A program made the position numbers and the translations under genes. A DNA stretch of 19,063 nucleotides from DATBGE01 sp036558125. Its GTDB lineage: Bacteria > Gemmatimonadota > Gemmatimonadetes > Gemmatimonadales > GWC2-71-9. Positions 6,312 through 13,553 of the stretch are shown here, piece by piece (the stretch's first letter is position 1; the number at the start of each line of letters is the position of its first letter). The stretch spans positions 1-19,063 of the forward strand of contig DATBGE010000106.1 in NCBI GenBank assembly GCA_036558125.1. Direction: 5' to 3'. Below the pieces are notes generated by a model. It did no database searches. It had not been told where the DNA came from and saw nothing but the letters and a program-made list of their open reading frames with translations.

Positions 6312-8753
6312 ATGCCCACGATCCCCCAGGAACTCCGCTACGCCGTACGCTCGCTGCGGCGTTCTCCACTGGTCTCCTGCTTCATCGTCGCCACCCTGTC
6401 GGCATGCATTGCGGCAGTGGCCACGGTCTTCTCGCTGGCCGATGTGGTCCTGATTCGTGGTCTGCCCTACAACCACCCGGAGCAACTGGTTTGGATTTCA
6501 TCGGTGTCGCCCGACCGGCCCGACCGCCCATTCCAGCTCCCCGAGTTCATGGACTACCGGGCGCAGGCCAGGTCGGTGCGGATCGCGGGCTACGCCAGCT
6601 GGAGCGGGATCGTCGAGACCCGATCGGGCTCGGTGCGGCTTCAGGGTCTCAGGATGTCGGCCGACGCGCTCTCGATCCTGGGTGCGACACCCAGCCTGGG
6701 CCGCCTGCTCAGCGCGGTGGACGACAAGCCGGGAGCGCCGCGGGCAATCATGCTGGGCTACGGCTACTGGCGGCGCGAGTTCGGTGGTGACCCGGGAATC
6801 ATCGGTCGGACCCTGCCGGTCAACGGCGAGCGCTTCACCGTCGTCGGCATCCTGCCGCGGTTCCTGCCTCTGCCGGTGCGCGACGTGGACGCAGTCGTTC
6901 CGCTCGATCCGGAGAGCGATCCACTTCGGAACGAGCGGAACTCCGTCAGTTTCATCCGGGCTTTCGGTCGGGTGCTGGCACCGGCGACAGCCGCGGCGGC
7001 GGATGCCGAGCTGAACACCATCGCCGGACGTCTGCGGGAGCAGTTCCCCACCGAGTACGCGATGAAGATCGGGGCCAGGGTCACACCGCTCCGAGATTAT
7101 CTCGCGAAGACCTTGAGGCCGACGCTGCTCATCCTCCTCGTCTGTGTCTCGCTGATGGTGGCCGTGGCCCTGGCCAACATGCTGAATCTGCTTCTGGCAC
7201 GTGCGGTGGGACGGCAGGGAGAGACCGCGATTCGTCTGGCCCTCGGTGCATCGAGCCCTCGCATCGCCATGCAATTCCTGCTCGAAGGTGTCTTGCTGGC
7301 GGTGACGGCGGGTGCCATCGGCAGCTGGCTTGCCCACGGCGCGATCTCTTATGGCGTCTCTCACCTGAGCGGCATCGCGCCCCGGATCGAAGAGGCCCGT
7401 CTCAGCCTTCCCGTGCTTGGCCTGGTATTCGGGGTTTGTGCGATCGCGATACTGCTCTTCAGCCTGGTCTCCATTCTCATCGCGCGCACGGCGTCGCCGC
7501 AGGCGGTGCTTCAGGGCCTGGGGCGATCGGGCACCGGCTCCCGCGCCCAGGCGCGGCTGCGCTCATCCTTCGTCGTCGCGGAAATCGCGCTCGCTCTCCT
7601 TATCACTGCGGCGACGGCTGGCTTGCTCCAGAGCCTTGTGGTACTCCAGCGAGTCGAGCTGGGATACCGCCCCGACTCGGTCTTCATCGGCCGAGTGTCG
7701 TTGCCGCCCAGGAAGTACCAAACGCCTGAGGACCTGGCCCGCTTCGCGACGACATTCGGCACGGCGCTGAACGCGTCGCCCGGTGTGGTCGTTGCCGGAG
7801 GGGTCACCAGCTCTCCACTCAGCGGTTGGATGGCGTCGGTTCCCTTCGCGCCGACCGCTGGCGCGCCCACCCTGCGACGTGACTGGCCCTCGGCGACCTA
7901 TCGGGCGGTGTCGCCCGGGTATCTCGAGGCGATCGCCGCGCGCCGGATCGCGGGACGCCTCATTAGGGAGCAGGACGACGTCGCAGCTCCGCCTGTCGCA
8001 GTGGTGAATCGCACTCTTGCGGACACCTGGTTCGGGGCGAGCGGGGCGGTGGGGAGGGAGCTCCAGATAGACGACAACAACTCAGGGCCCCGGGTGGTGA
8101 CGATCGTAGGCGTGGTGGACGACCTGCGCGAGCTGGACCTCGAAGGCCCCATCGCGCCCCAGGTGTTCATCGCCTTGAGTCAGATCCACCCCGACGCGGC
8201 TTCGCTGGCGGTGGGCACCCAGTTCTGGGCCGTCCGCCTCCGGAGCGATCCCGGCGCCTTCCAGCCGACCTTCCTCAAGGTGTTGCGCGAGGTGGATCCG
8301 GCCGTGGGGTCGGCGCTGCTGAGCGACCTGCGCTCCTACGTAGACGCTGCAATTGCGCCGAGGCGCTTCAGCGTGGGACTGCTGGCGGCCTTCACCTCGA
8401 TTGCGTTGCTGCTCACGATGCTTGGTGTGTACGGCGTCGCCGCCTACGCCGCAGAGCAGCGGCGGCGAGAGATCGGGGTTCGGATGGCGCTGGGGGCCAC
8501 ACCGTTCGGCATCATCCGGCTCATGCTCGGTCGAACTCTGCGGCTGGCTGCGATCGGGATCGGGATAGGGCTGATTGGAGCGAAGCTTACCGGAGGTCTC
8601 ATGTCGCACCTGATGTTCGGTGTGACCCCGGGAAGCCCGGTGCTCCTCGCCCTGGTGAGCGGAATCCTGCTGATCACCGCCCTGGTCGCGAGCTGGGTGC
8701 CAGGCCGGAGGGCGGCGAAGACGGATGTGTTGAGGGCGCTCTCGGCGGACTGA
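6312..8753 (+). CDS. ADOP-type ABC transporter permease (FtsX/MacB_PCD duplicated)
   Basis: This 813-residue protein starts at ATG 6312 behind GGGAGA. Eight likely membrane segments (about 22-45, 268-292, 316-342, 366-390, 417-440, 687-712, 743-765, 778-802) bracket two large extracytoplasmic MacB_PCD-like domains, the duplicated FtsX architecture. Supporting motifs are PEQLVWISS near 56, GYGYWRREFGGDPGIIGR near 150-170, ARAVGRQGETAIRLALGAS near 295-313, and the C-terminal EQRRREIGVRMALGATPFGI. Unlike the permease at the left edge it lacks the helical N-terminal region of about 75 residues and starts directly with the LRYAVRSLRRSP helix. No ATPase gene is adjacent. Co-transcription with marR suggests ligand-induced export or lipoprotein/envelope work, which is an inference. 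A hairpin repeat lies 22 bp after the stop. Confidence 0.92.
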   Translation: MPTIPQELRYAVRSLRRSPLVSCFIVATLSACIAAVATVFSLADVVLIRGLPYNHPEQLVWISSVSPDRPDRPFQLPEFMDYRAQARSVRIAGYASWSGIVETRSGSVRLQGLRMSADALSILGATPSLGRLLSAVDDKPGAPRAIMLGYGYWRREFGGDPGIIGRTLPVNGERFTVVGILPRFLPLPVRDVDAVVPLDPESDPLRNERNSVSFIRAFGRVLAPATAAAADAELNTIAGRLREQFPTEYAMKIGARVTPLRDYLAKTLRPTLLILLVCVSLMVAVALANMLNLLLARAVGRQGETAIRLALGASSPRIAMQFLLEGVLLAVTAGAIGSWLAHGAISYGVSHLSGIAPRIEEARLSLPVLGLVFGVCAIAILLFSLVSILIARTASPQAVLQGLGRSGTGSRAQARLRSSFVVAEIALALLITAATAGLLQSLVVLQRVELGYRPDSVFIGRVSLPPRKYQTPEDLARFATTFGTALNASPGVVVAGGVTSSPLSGWMASVPFAPTAGAPTLRRDWPSATYRAVSPGYLEAIAARRIAGRLIREQDDVAAPPVAVVNRTLADTWFGASGAVGRELQIDDNNSGPRVVTIVGVVDDLRELDLEGPIAPQVFIALSQIHPDAASLAVGTQFWAVRLRSDPGAFQPTFLKVLREVDPAVGSALLSDLRSYVDAAIAPRRFSVGLLAAFTSIALLLTMLGVYGVAAYAAEQRRREIGVRMALGATPFGIIRLMLGRTLRLAAIGIGIGLIGAKLTGGLMSHLMFGVTPGSPVLLALVSGILLITALVASWVPGRRAAKTDVLRALSAD

Positions 8754-8775
8754 CTCTAACGCCCTGTCCCTGTCT

Positions 8776-8815
8776 ACCTAACCCCCTGTCCCCCTTCCCT
8801 ATTGGGAAGGGGGAA
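8776..8815 (-). repeat. G/C-hairpin interspersed repeat, copy B (inverted)
   Basis: The tail reads ACCTAACCCCCTGT (8776-8789), followed by stem CCCCCTTCCC (8790-8799), loop TATT and GGGAAGGGGG (8804-8813). This is the element of copies A, C and D in reverse orientation. It is placed just behind the permease stop and could also end transcription. With copy C it forms perfect 24-bp terminal inverted repeats. Confidence 0.8.
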
Positions 8816-8907
8816 CGCGTTTGACGTATGAGAAAAACCCCCTTCCTCGGGGAACTCGACGCTGCCGTCCTCCCTTCCAAGTAGGGAAGGGGGACAGGGG
8901 GTTAGGT
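8776..8907. mobile_element. MITE-like unit bounded by 24-bp perfect inverted repeats
   Basis: Bases 8776-8799 are the exact reverse complement of 8884-8907, enclosing 84 bp. The interior carries no gene but contains a decayed hairpin piece (ACCCCCTTCC near 8838-8847). Size and structure resemble a miniature inverted-repeat element. No target-site duplication was clear. Two independently inserted REP-like copies in opposite orientation would look the same. Confidence 0.4.
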
Positions 8908-8941
8908 CTAGGTCCGAGGGAGATGGGGCTAGGTGTCAGCC
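8868..8941 (+). repeat. G/C-hairpin interspersed repeat, copy C with extended tail
   Basis: The left arm is altered (CCTCCCTTCC) so the stem is imperfect, but the right arm and tail (8884-8907) match copies A and D exactly. Homology to copy D continues to AGGTGTCAGC (8931-8940), giving a longer element of about 70 bp. It lies just downstream of the stop of the minus-strand peptide gene. Confidence 0.7.
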
Positions 8942-8979
8942 CTCGTCACGCGACTTCAGTTGCTGGGCCGGTTCACCAG

Positions 8980-9162
8980 CTAGCACCCCGCCGCGCGACG
9001 GGACACTGTCGGTGGCGGCGGGCACCCGTCGGTGGTCAACGTCGGGATGCGGCCCCCCTTCACGTCCCATCCGGAAGGTGTGAGGTCTTTGATCGTCCTC
9101 TTGCTAAGGGAGAGTCGTTTGGTGGCCCCAGGCTTACCTGCGGCTGGCTTCTTCGAGCTCAT
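8980..9162 (-). CDS. RiPP precursor peptide candidate (class I lanthipeptide-like)
   Basis: This 60-residue peptide has a start, ATG 9162, that is fixed by a perfect AGGAGG at 9168-9173, 5 bp upstream; the longer frame from 9198 has no such site. Residues 1-37 look like a leader: a Lys/Ala-rich start, then KRLSLSKRTIKDLTP (15-29), which matches the L-L-K-TI--L leader pattern of class I lanthipeptide precursors in several non-Firmicute phyla. It ends in VKGG (34-37), a double-Gly cleavage site. The proposed core (38-60) has Thr41, Thr43, Thr44, Cys47, Thr52, Ser54 and terminal Cys60, with four prolines at 48-51, and so supplies dehydratable residues ahead of both cysteines. No LanB, LanC, protease or transporter gene is in the window, so it would be an orphan precursor using enzymes encoded elsewhere. 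It is flanked by repeat copies C and D. The assignment rests on motif pattern only. Confidence 0.65.
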   Translation of the reverse strand: MSSKKPAAGKPGATKRLSLSKRTIKDLTPSGWDVKGGRIPTLTTDGCPPPPTVSRRAAGC

Positions 9163-9285
9163 ACCTACCTCCTGACAACGGCGTTGATGTGGAGCCACGA
9201 CCGGCTTGTGATTCGGGGCGGTCGGGGCAAATGCCTGTATCTCCTAAACCGGGACGTGGAGGCGAATCCCGACAACGTCGCTGCG
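9163..9285. other. Spacer upstream of the peptide gene
   Basis: This stretch holds the ribosome site of the minus-strand peptide gene and presumably its promoter, although no convincing -35/-10 pair was found. GACAACG occurs twice (9174-9180 and 9271-9277). No other gene is supported; the long plus-strand frame through this stretch crosses repeat elements and is not a gene. Confidence 0.4.
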
Positions 9286-9360
9286 TTCCCCCTTCCCAGA
9301 AGGGAAGGGGGACAGGGGGTTAGGTAGCCCGATGGACCGGGGGTTAGGTCAGGTGTCGGC
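9286..9360 (+). repeat. G/C-hairpin interspersed repeat, copy D with extended tail
   Basis: The stem is CCCCCTTCCC (9288-9297)/GGGAAGGGGG (9302-9311) with loop AGAA, then the tail ending TTAGGT at 9325. A second GGGGGTTAGGT lies at 9339-9349, and AGGTGTCGGC at 9351-9360 matches copy C. It sits in the divergent region between the peptide gene and the large unknown gene. Confidence 0.8.
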
Positions 9361-9452
9361 AGTTCCCCCCGTATTGCGATGTATGGAGTGTCAGATCGTA
9401 CACGCACCCTATCGAAAACAGATGCATCCGCATCCGTATGAAGGAGTTAGTC

Positions 9453-11534
9453 ATGGACCAGTCGCTGGTGAATTCAGGCTTCGATATCGAGCTGCTGATC
9501 GGTGGGCGATACATCGCCTACATGCTGCTCTCATTTTCCGAAACGGGTGCCTTGCCCCTCAAGGTGCCGACGGACATAGGCTCGGTGGACGTCTTCCAGC
9601 CGGATGACGTCGACCGGCTGTACGAGCCTCACCCGGACGCGATTCCTCTCACCGCCTCCGCTGATTCCTTCAAGACTGAATTGATCTTTGGTCACCCGTC
9701 CGGGGCGAACGTCAGGGTAGACGTGGAAGTTTTCACGCGCGGCGAGTTCATCTCGGCTTTCGCCAGCTTCGCGCTGATCCACGACACCGATTCACAGGGG
9801 AACCAGACCAACCATCGCCTTCGCATTGAAGTCCTGGCGATCGAGCTGACCCCGGGGCTCCTTGGCCTCCTCCTCGCCTCTGGGTCGACCCTGGACAAGA
9901 TGCTGGAACAGGTGAAGGACCAGGTGGACCGGGATGTCCCGCTGCCCTTCATCGGCGCTGGCAGCGACGTGGCCTCGGTCGCGTTTCGCCAGCTTCCCTC
10001 GCTCGACGGCGGCCCGGTCGCGATCGGCGTCTATCTGAACTTGCGGCTGCGCAACGGTGGCAACCCCACCGACTTCCTGCCCGACCGGGGCGACATCTTC
10101 GCCGGGATGAACTTCCTCGAGGAAGGTCAGGACATCGCCTTCGCGGTGCGGGACGACTTCTTCCAGGATCTTTCGGCTCACCAGAAGTTCCTCTTCGCCG
10201 AACCGAAGAATGATGGGAGCGGCGAGTTCAAGTTCCCGCTTCGCCGCGACCTGTTCGATCCGACCAGCGAGGAGATCGGCCAGCTGTTCAGCGTCTCGAT
10301 CGGCCCGGGCATCAATCCCCAGAATGGGCAGCTCACCGGGGAAATCAGCGTCAAGATTCGCGGCGAGTACTTCGTGGACAACTTCTTCGATCCGGATTTC
10401 ACCTTCACCCTGACCCTGGTTCCCAACTTTGACGACGGGGTCATCACCTGGTCTCACAAGACCGACCTGAGCTCCGACCTGGCGGCGATCCTTTCATTCC
10501 TCGTGCTGGGCTTTGTGGGTCTGATCGGCTACGCCGTCGCGACCGACATCGTGGCCGATGACCTGGTGGACGAGGATCAGCAGAAACAGATGTCACGCTT
10601 CCTGGAGTCGCTGCCGACCCAGGTTCCGACCGAGCTGGTCCGCTGGGACCCGTTCTATGTCACCAAACACCAGGTCATGGCGCGGGTGGACGAATGGATC
10701 GTGAACGGCAAAGGCATCGCGTTTAGCGGGCGCGCGGCACTGGGTAAGGCGACCGAGCCGGTGGACCACGTTGTGCTCCGTAACGAAGTCCGCAACAGCC
10801 TCTTCGAGATAGAACGCTACGAGTACCGGGTGCGGGATCAGGTCAGGAATGTCATTCCGCGCGATCCATCCCAGACTTTCTCCGCCACCGACCGGCTTAC
10901 CTGGGTCCAGAACGCGACCGACCCGATTCTCTTCGGCTTGACCGATGCCGAAATCGTGGCGCGATTGGACGCGAAGAAGATCATCGGACGGCAGGATCTC
11001 CTGCCCAAGAAGGTCCACCTCGACGATCACAAGATCTTCCGGATGCTCTGCATCACCCCGCTCGAGGTGAAGGAGCAGATCCGGATCGTCGAAAACAGGT
11101 TCAAGAGCGAGACCCGGACCCAGATCTCCAACGATCAGGGGGCTGCTCTCCGTGAGGAGGCCCGAGCCGAACTCGAGGCCGAGCTCGGTATGCCTCCCAC
11201 CCAGGCGCAGATCGACGAGCGGTTCCGGCAGAAGCTCGATGCGCTGGTGAAGGAAGCGTTCGATGCCTACAAGGAGAGCGCACAGTACGAGCAGGATATC
11301 GAAGCGGCGGTGGACAGCATACTCCGCCTCGACATGGCTCCCAACGAGTACGGGCTACTGCAGCGACGGGGGATTCTGCAGGTGGTAGGCTTCGACCTGA
11401 TCGAGCGGCACAATCGCAAGTTCCGGCCCGGGACCACCATCCTCTATTACCGGGACCGTCCCGACTTCGATCCGCGGGATAACCTGCTGAACATGCTGAA
11501 GTACGCAGTGGATCACACGGCGGCGCCGAATTAG
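9453..11534 (+). CDS. Large protein of unrecognised family (possible TULIP-like beta domains)
   Basis: This 693-residue protein is placed at ATG 9453 because AAGGAG (9441-9446) is 6 bp before it; the in-frame ATG at 9438 lies across that site. There is no signal peptide. The first half is beta-rich with alternating hydrophobics (DIELLIGGRYIAYMLLSFSE; LFSVSIGPGINPQ; FTFTLTLVPNFDDGVITW). One strongly hydrophobic helix spans about 343-366 (ILSFLVLGFVGLIGYAVATD) with acidic DDLVDED behind it. A further domain has VRWDPFYVTKHQV. Next comes a charged, coiled-coil-like helix (about 550-620: ALREEARAELEAELG, ERFRQKLDALVKEAF), and the C-terminus is RRGILQVVGFDLIERHN. Long sheets around a hydrophobic element recall TULIP/P47-type lipid-binding proteins, a guess from pattern only. 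Codon use matches the neighbours. The gene is real; its function is unknown. Confidence 0.85.
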   Translation: MDQSLVNSGFDIELLIGGRYIAYMLLSFSETGALPLKVPTDIGSVDVFQPDDVDRLYEPHPDAIPLTASADSFKTELIFGHPSGANVRVDVEVFTRGEFISAFASFALIHDTDSQGNQTNHRLRIEVLAIELTPGLLGLLLASGSTLDKMLEQVKDQVDRDVPLPFIGAGSDVASVAFRQLPSLDGGPVAIGVYLNLRLRNGGNPTDFLPDRGDIFAGMNFLEEGQDIAFAVRDDFFQDLSAHQKFLFAEPKNDGSGEFKFPLRRDLFDPTSEEIGQLFSVSIGPGINPQNGQLTGEISVKIRGEYFVDNFFDPDFTFTLTLVPNFDDGVITWSHKTDLSSDLAAILSFLVLGFVGLIGYAVATDIVADDLVDEDQQKQMSRFLESLPTQVPTELVRWDPFYVTKHQVMARVDEWIVNGKGIAFSGRAALGKATEPVDHVVLRNEVRNSLFEIERYEYRVRDQVRNVIPRDPSQTFSATDRLTWVQNATDPILFGLTDAEIVARLDAKKIIGRQDLLPKKVHLDDHKIFRMLCITPLEVKEQIRIVENRFKSETRTQISNDQGAALREEARAELEAELGMPPTQAQIDERFRQKLDALVKEAFDAYKESAQYEQDIEAAVDSILRLDMAPNEYGLLQRRGILQVVGFDLIERHNRKFRPGTTILYYRDRPDFDPRDNLLNMLKYAVDHTAAPN

Positions 11535-11556
11535 GCGGTTAGGCGGGACGGCCGTA

Positions 11557-11632
11557 AGGCGGTAGGCGAGAACAATGAGACTGGCGACGGTCAACGAGGT
11601 TGCCGCCTTCCCGCCCTACCGCCCTACCGCCT
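11557..11632. repeat. Inverted repeat between convergent genes, possible terminator
   Basis: AGGCGGTAGG (11557-11566) pairs with CCTACCGCCT (11623-11632), the right arm falling in the last codons of the hybrid kinase gene. A second CCTACCGCC at 11615 gives an alternative partner. The loop is about 56 nt, so termination is uncertain. The 81-bp spacer carries several GGCGG(T)TAGG-like units and no gene. Confidence 0.35.
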
Positions 11633-13454
11633 CGTTCCCACTCTCCGCCAGCAACCTCACGAGCGTCGGGAAATCCACCGGCTTCACCAGGTGGTAGTCG
11701 AACCCGACGTCTTTCGATTTCCGCCGGTCCTCCTCCTGGCCCCAGCCCGTCAGGGCGATTATCAACATCTCGCGGCCCCATGGTTGGGCCCGGATCCGGC
11801 GGCAGACCTCGAGGCCGTCGAGGTTGGGCATCCCGATGTCGAGCAGCACAACGTCGGGCCGGATGGTCTCCGCCACTTCGATCGCTTGGAGTCCCTCGTT
11901 CGCGGTGTGCGCTTCGTTCCCCGAAATCTTGAGCAGCATGGCGAGGGAGGAGGCGGCATCGGTGTTGTCGTCCACCACGAGAACGCGGCGAGGCTTGGTC
12001 GTCGCGGGCACCTGTTGCGGTGTCGCTCCATTGCTCGGCTGTGGTGCGTTCATGATCGGGAGACGCACGACGAACTCGCTTCCCTTGCCGGGCCCTTCGC
12101 TGTTGGCGGTGACACCGCCCTCGTGCATTTCGACGAGACGCTTCACCAGCGTCAGCCCGAGCCCGAGCCCGCCGTGCGATGCTTCACCGGTCCGTTCGAC
12201 CTGGGTGAACATGTCGAACACGCTGGCAAGACGGTCGGAAGGAATCCCCATCCCGGTGTCCTTCACCTTCACCAGCACCTCGCTCCCCGCCTGCTCGACC
12301 GTCACCGCGATGCTCCCTCCCGCCGGCGTGTATTTGCAGGCGTTGTTGAGCAGGTTGCCGAACACCTGGACCAGTCGGGCAGCGTCGGCGTTGAGGGAGA
12401 TGGGCCGTGGCGGAAGGCTGACGCTCAAGCACTGGTTCTGCGATTCTGCGAGGGGCTTCCAGGCCTCGACGGCCTGGCCGATGATCTCTGCCAGGTCTGC
12501 CCGATCCCGCACGAGCGCGATCTTGTTGTGGGTAATACGGCTCACGTCGAGCAGGTCATCCACCAGGCGCACCAGCTGGGCCAGCTGGCGTTCCATTGTC
12601 TCGTGGGCCTGATCCGTTTCGCCGCTCTGCCCGCTGCGCTTTATGATCTCCAGCGTGTTGCGCAGCGGAGCGAGCGGACCTCGCAACTCGTGGGAGAGCA
12701 GGGCCAGGAACTCATCCTTGCGCCGGTCGGCCTGCTGCAGCTCGGCCAGTAGACCGTGGATCCTTTCTTCTGCCTTCTTCCGTTCGCTGATGTCCCTCGC
12801 AATCTTCGAAGCGCCCACTACCTGGCCCGATTCATCCAGCACTGGAGAAACGGTCAGAGAGATCTGAATCTGCTCGCCGTTCTTGCGGACCCGCACGGTT
12901 TCGAAGTGATCGACCCGCTCACCGGCTCGGATCCGGCGGAGAATCTCCTTCTCCTCGTTCTGCCGGTCGGAGGGGATGATGATCGTGATGGGACGGCCGA
13001 TGGCTTCCGCCGCCGAGTAACCAAAGAGTCGCTCGGCAGCTGCATTCCAGCTCTGAATCATTCCGTCCGCCGTCTTGCTGACAATTGCATCGTCGGAAGA
13101 CTCGACGATGGAGGCGAGGAGGCTGGAGGGACGCTGAGAAGCTCTCTTGGCCTCTCCGAAGCCGACAATGATTGCGCAGGTAAAGAGATATGCGGCGAGT
13201 CCGACGAGCGCTGGCGCATTGAAGACGAAGGTACCCCGCGGTGCAATGAAGAGGTACGAGCAGGCAAGGTATCCGAGGACAATCGCAACGAGTGCGGGGC
13301 GATAGCCCCCGATCCACACGCCGAAGGCGACCGCCCCATAGAGCGTCACCAGCGCCAGCGAGTCACCCATGATCGGGTCCAGCAGCCAGCGAAGCAGTAC
13401 GGCCAGGCCAACCGCCAGAAGAGTCAGACCATAAGCGACTACGGTTCTACGCAA
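11616..13454 (-). CDS. Hybrid sensor histidine kinase (DUF4118-PAS-HisKA-HATPase-REC)
   Basis: Counting from the outermost TTG (13466) the protein is 616 residues; the TTG at 13454 is preferred because GGAGG lies 5 bp before it, giving 612. In the longer numbering, residues 8-105 form a KdpD-like (DUF4118) membrane bundle. PAS follows at about 112-228 (SIVESSDDAIVSKTADGMIQ, then ARDISERKKAEE). The HisKA domain has phosphoacceptor His259 in LLSHELRGPL. The HATPase domain has N box NLLNNACKYT (371-380), DTGMGIP (403-409) and GGLGLGL (432-438). A C-terminal receiver domain carries Asp499/Asp500, phosphorylatable Asp543 (LLDIGMPNLDG), Thr573 and Lys595. All catalytic positions are intact. It would sense a signal through the membrane or PAS part and pass phosphate to its own receiver and an unlinked partner. 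No output gene is adjacent. Confidence 0.93.
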   Translation of the reverse strand: MRRTVVAYGLTLLAVGLAVLLRWLLDPIMGDSLALVTLYGAVAFGVWIGGYRPALVAIVLGYLACSYLFIAPRGTFVFNAPALVGLAAYLFTCAIIVGFGEAKRASQRPSSLLASIVESSDDAIVSKTADGMIQSWNAAAERLFGYSAAEAIGRPITIIIPSDRQNEEKEILRRIRAGERVDHFETVRVRKNGEQIQISLTVSPVLDESGQVVGASKIARDISERKKAEERIHGLLAELQQADRRKDEFLALLSHELRGPLAPLRNTLEIIKRSGQSGETDQAHETMERQLAQLVRLVDDLLDVSRITHNKIALVRDRADLAEIIGQAVEAWKPLAESQNQCLSVSLPPRPISLNADAARLVQVFGNLLNNACKYTPAGGSIAVTVEQAGSEVLVKVKDTGMGIPSDRLASVFDMFTQVERTGEASHGGLGLGLTLVKRLVEMHEGGVTANSEGPGKGSEFVVRLPIMNAPQPSNGATPQQVPATTKPRRVLVVDDNTDAASSLAMLLKISGNEAHTANEGLQAIEVAETIRPDVVLLDIGMPNLDGLEVCRRIRAQPWGREMLIIALTGWGQEEDRRKSKDVGFDYHLVKPVDFPTLVRLLAESGNEAVGR

Positions 13455-13494
13455 AGCAGCCTCCAAATCACGAAACCTGAAACGCTCTAGGAGT

Positions 13495-13523
13495 TGTCAT
13501 TCCTCGCTGCGTTCGGAATGACA
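13495..13523. repeat. Hairpin repeat TGTCATTCC...GGAATGACA
   Basis: TGTCATTCC (13495-13503) and GGAATGACA (13515-13523) are perfect 9-bp arms around an 11-nt loop TCGCTGCGTTC. It lies between the ispE stop and the start of the hybrid kinase. Hairpins of this form are widespread interspersed repeats in bacterial genomes, from general knowledge. No T-run follows, so a role as a classical terminator is doubtful. Confidence 0.55.
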
Positions 13524-13527
13524 CCTT

Positions 13528-13550
13528 CCGTCTCCCGTCTCCCGTCTTCC
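13528..13550. repeat. Short tandem repeat, unit CCCGTCT
   Basis: Three CCGTCT(C) units lie just 3' of ispE. On the other strand the unit is GGGAGAC, matching the array at 5657-5681, so the two loci carry the same low-complexity motif. Confidence 0.55.
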
Positions 13551-13553
13551 TAT

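Noticed and set aside
5748..9325. Repeats as a CRISPR array
   Set aside because: Copies are far apart, in both orientations, with genes between them and no regular spacers or cas genes.
8821..9327. 168-codon plus-strand open frame in the repeat region
   Set aside because: It reads through two hairpin repeat copies, which appear as similar peptide strings, and is antisense to the peptide gene with its strong ribosome site.
8754..9452. LanB/LanC, protease or export gene beside the peptide gene
   Set aside because: No frame in the neighbourhood shows such motifs; the nearby FtsX-type permease lacks the ATPase and peptidase domains of RiPP exporters.
11691..12752. 353-codon plus-strand open frame
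   Set aside because: It is antisense to the hybrid histidine kinase, whose catalytic motifs are all intact.
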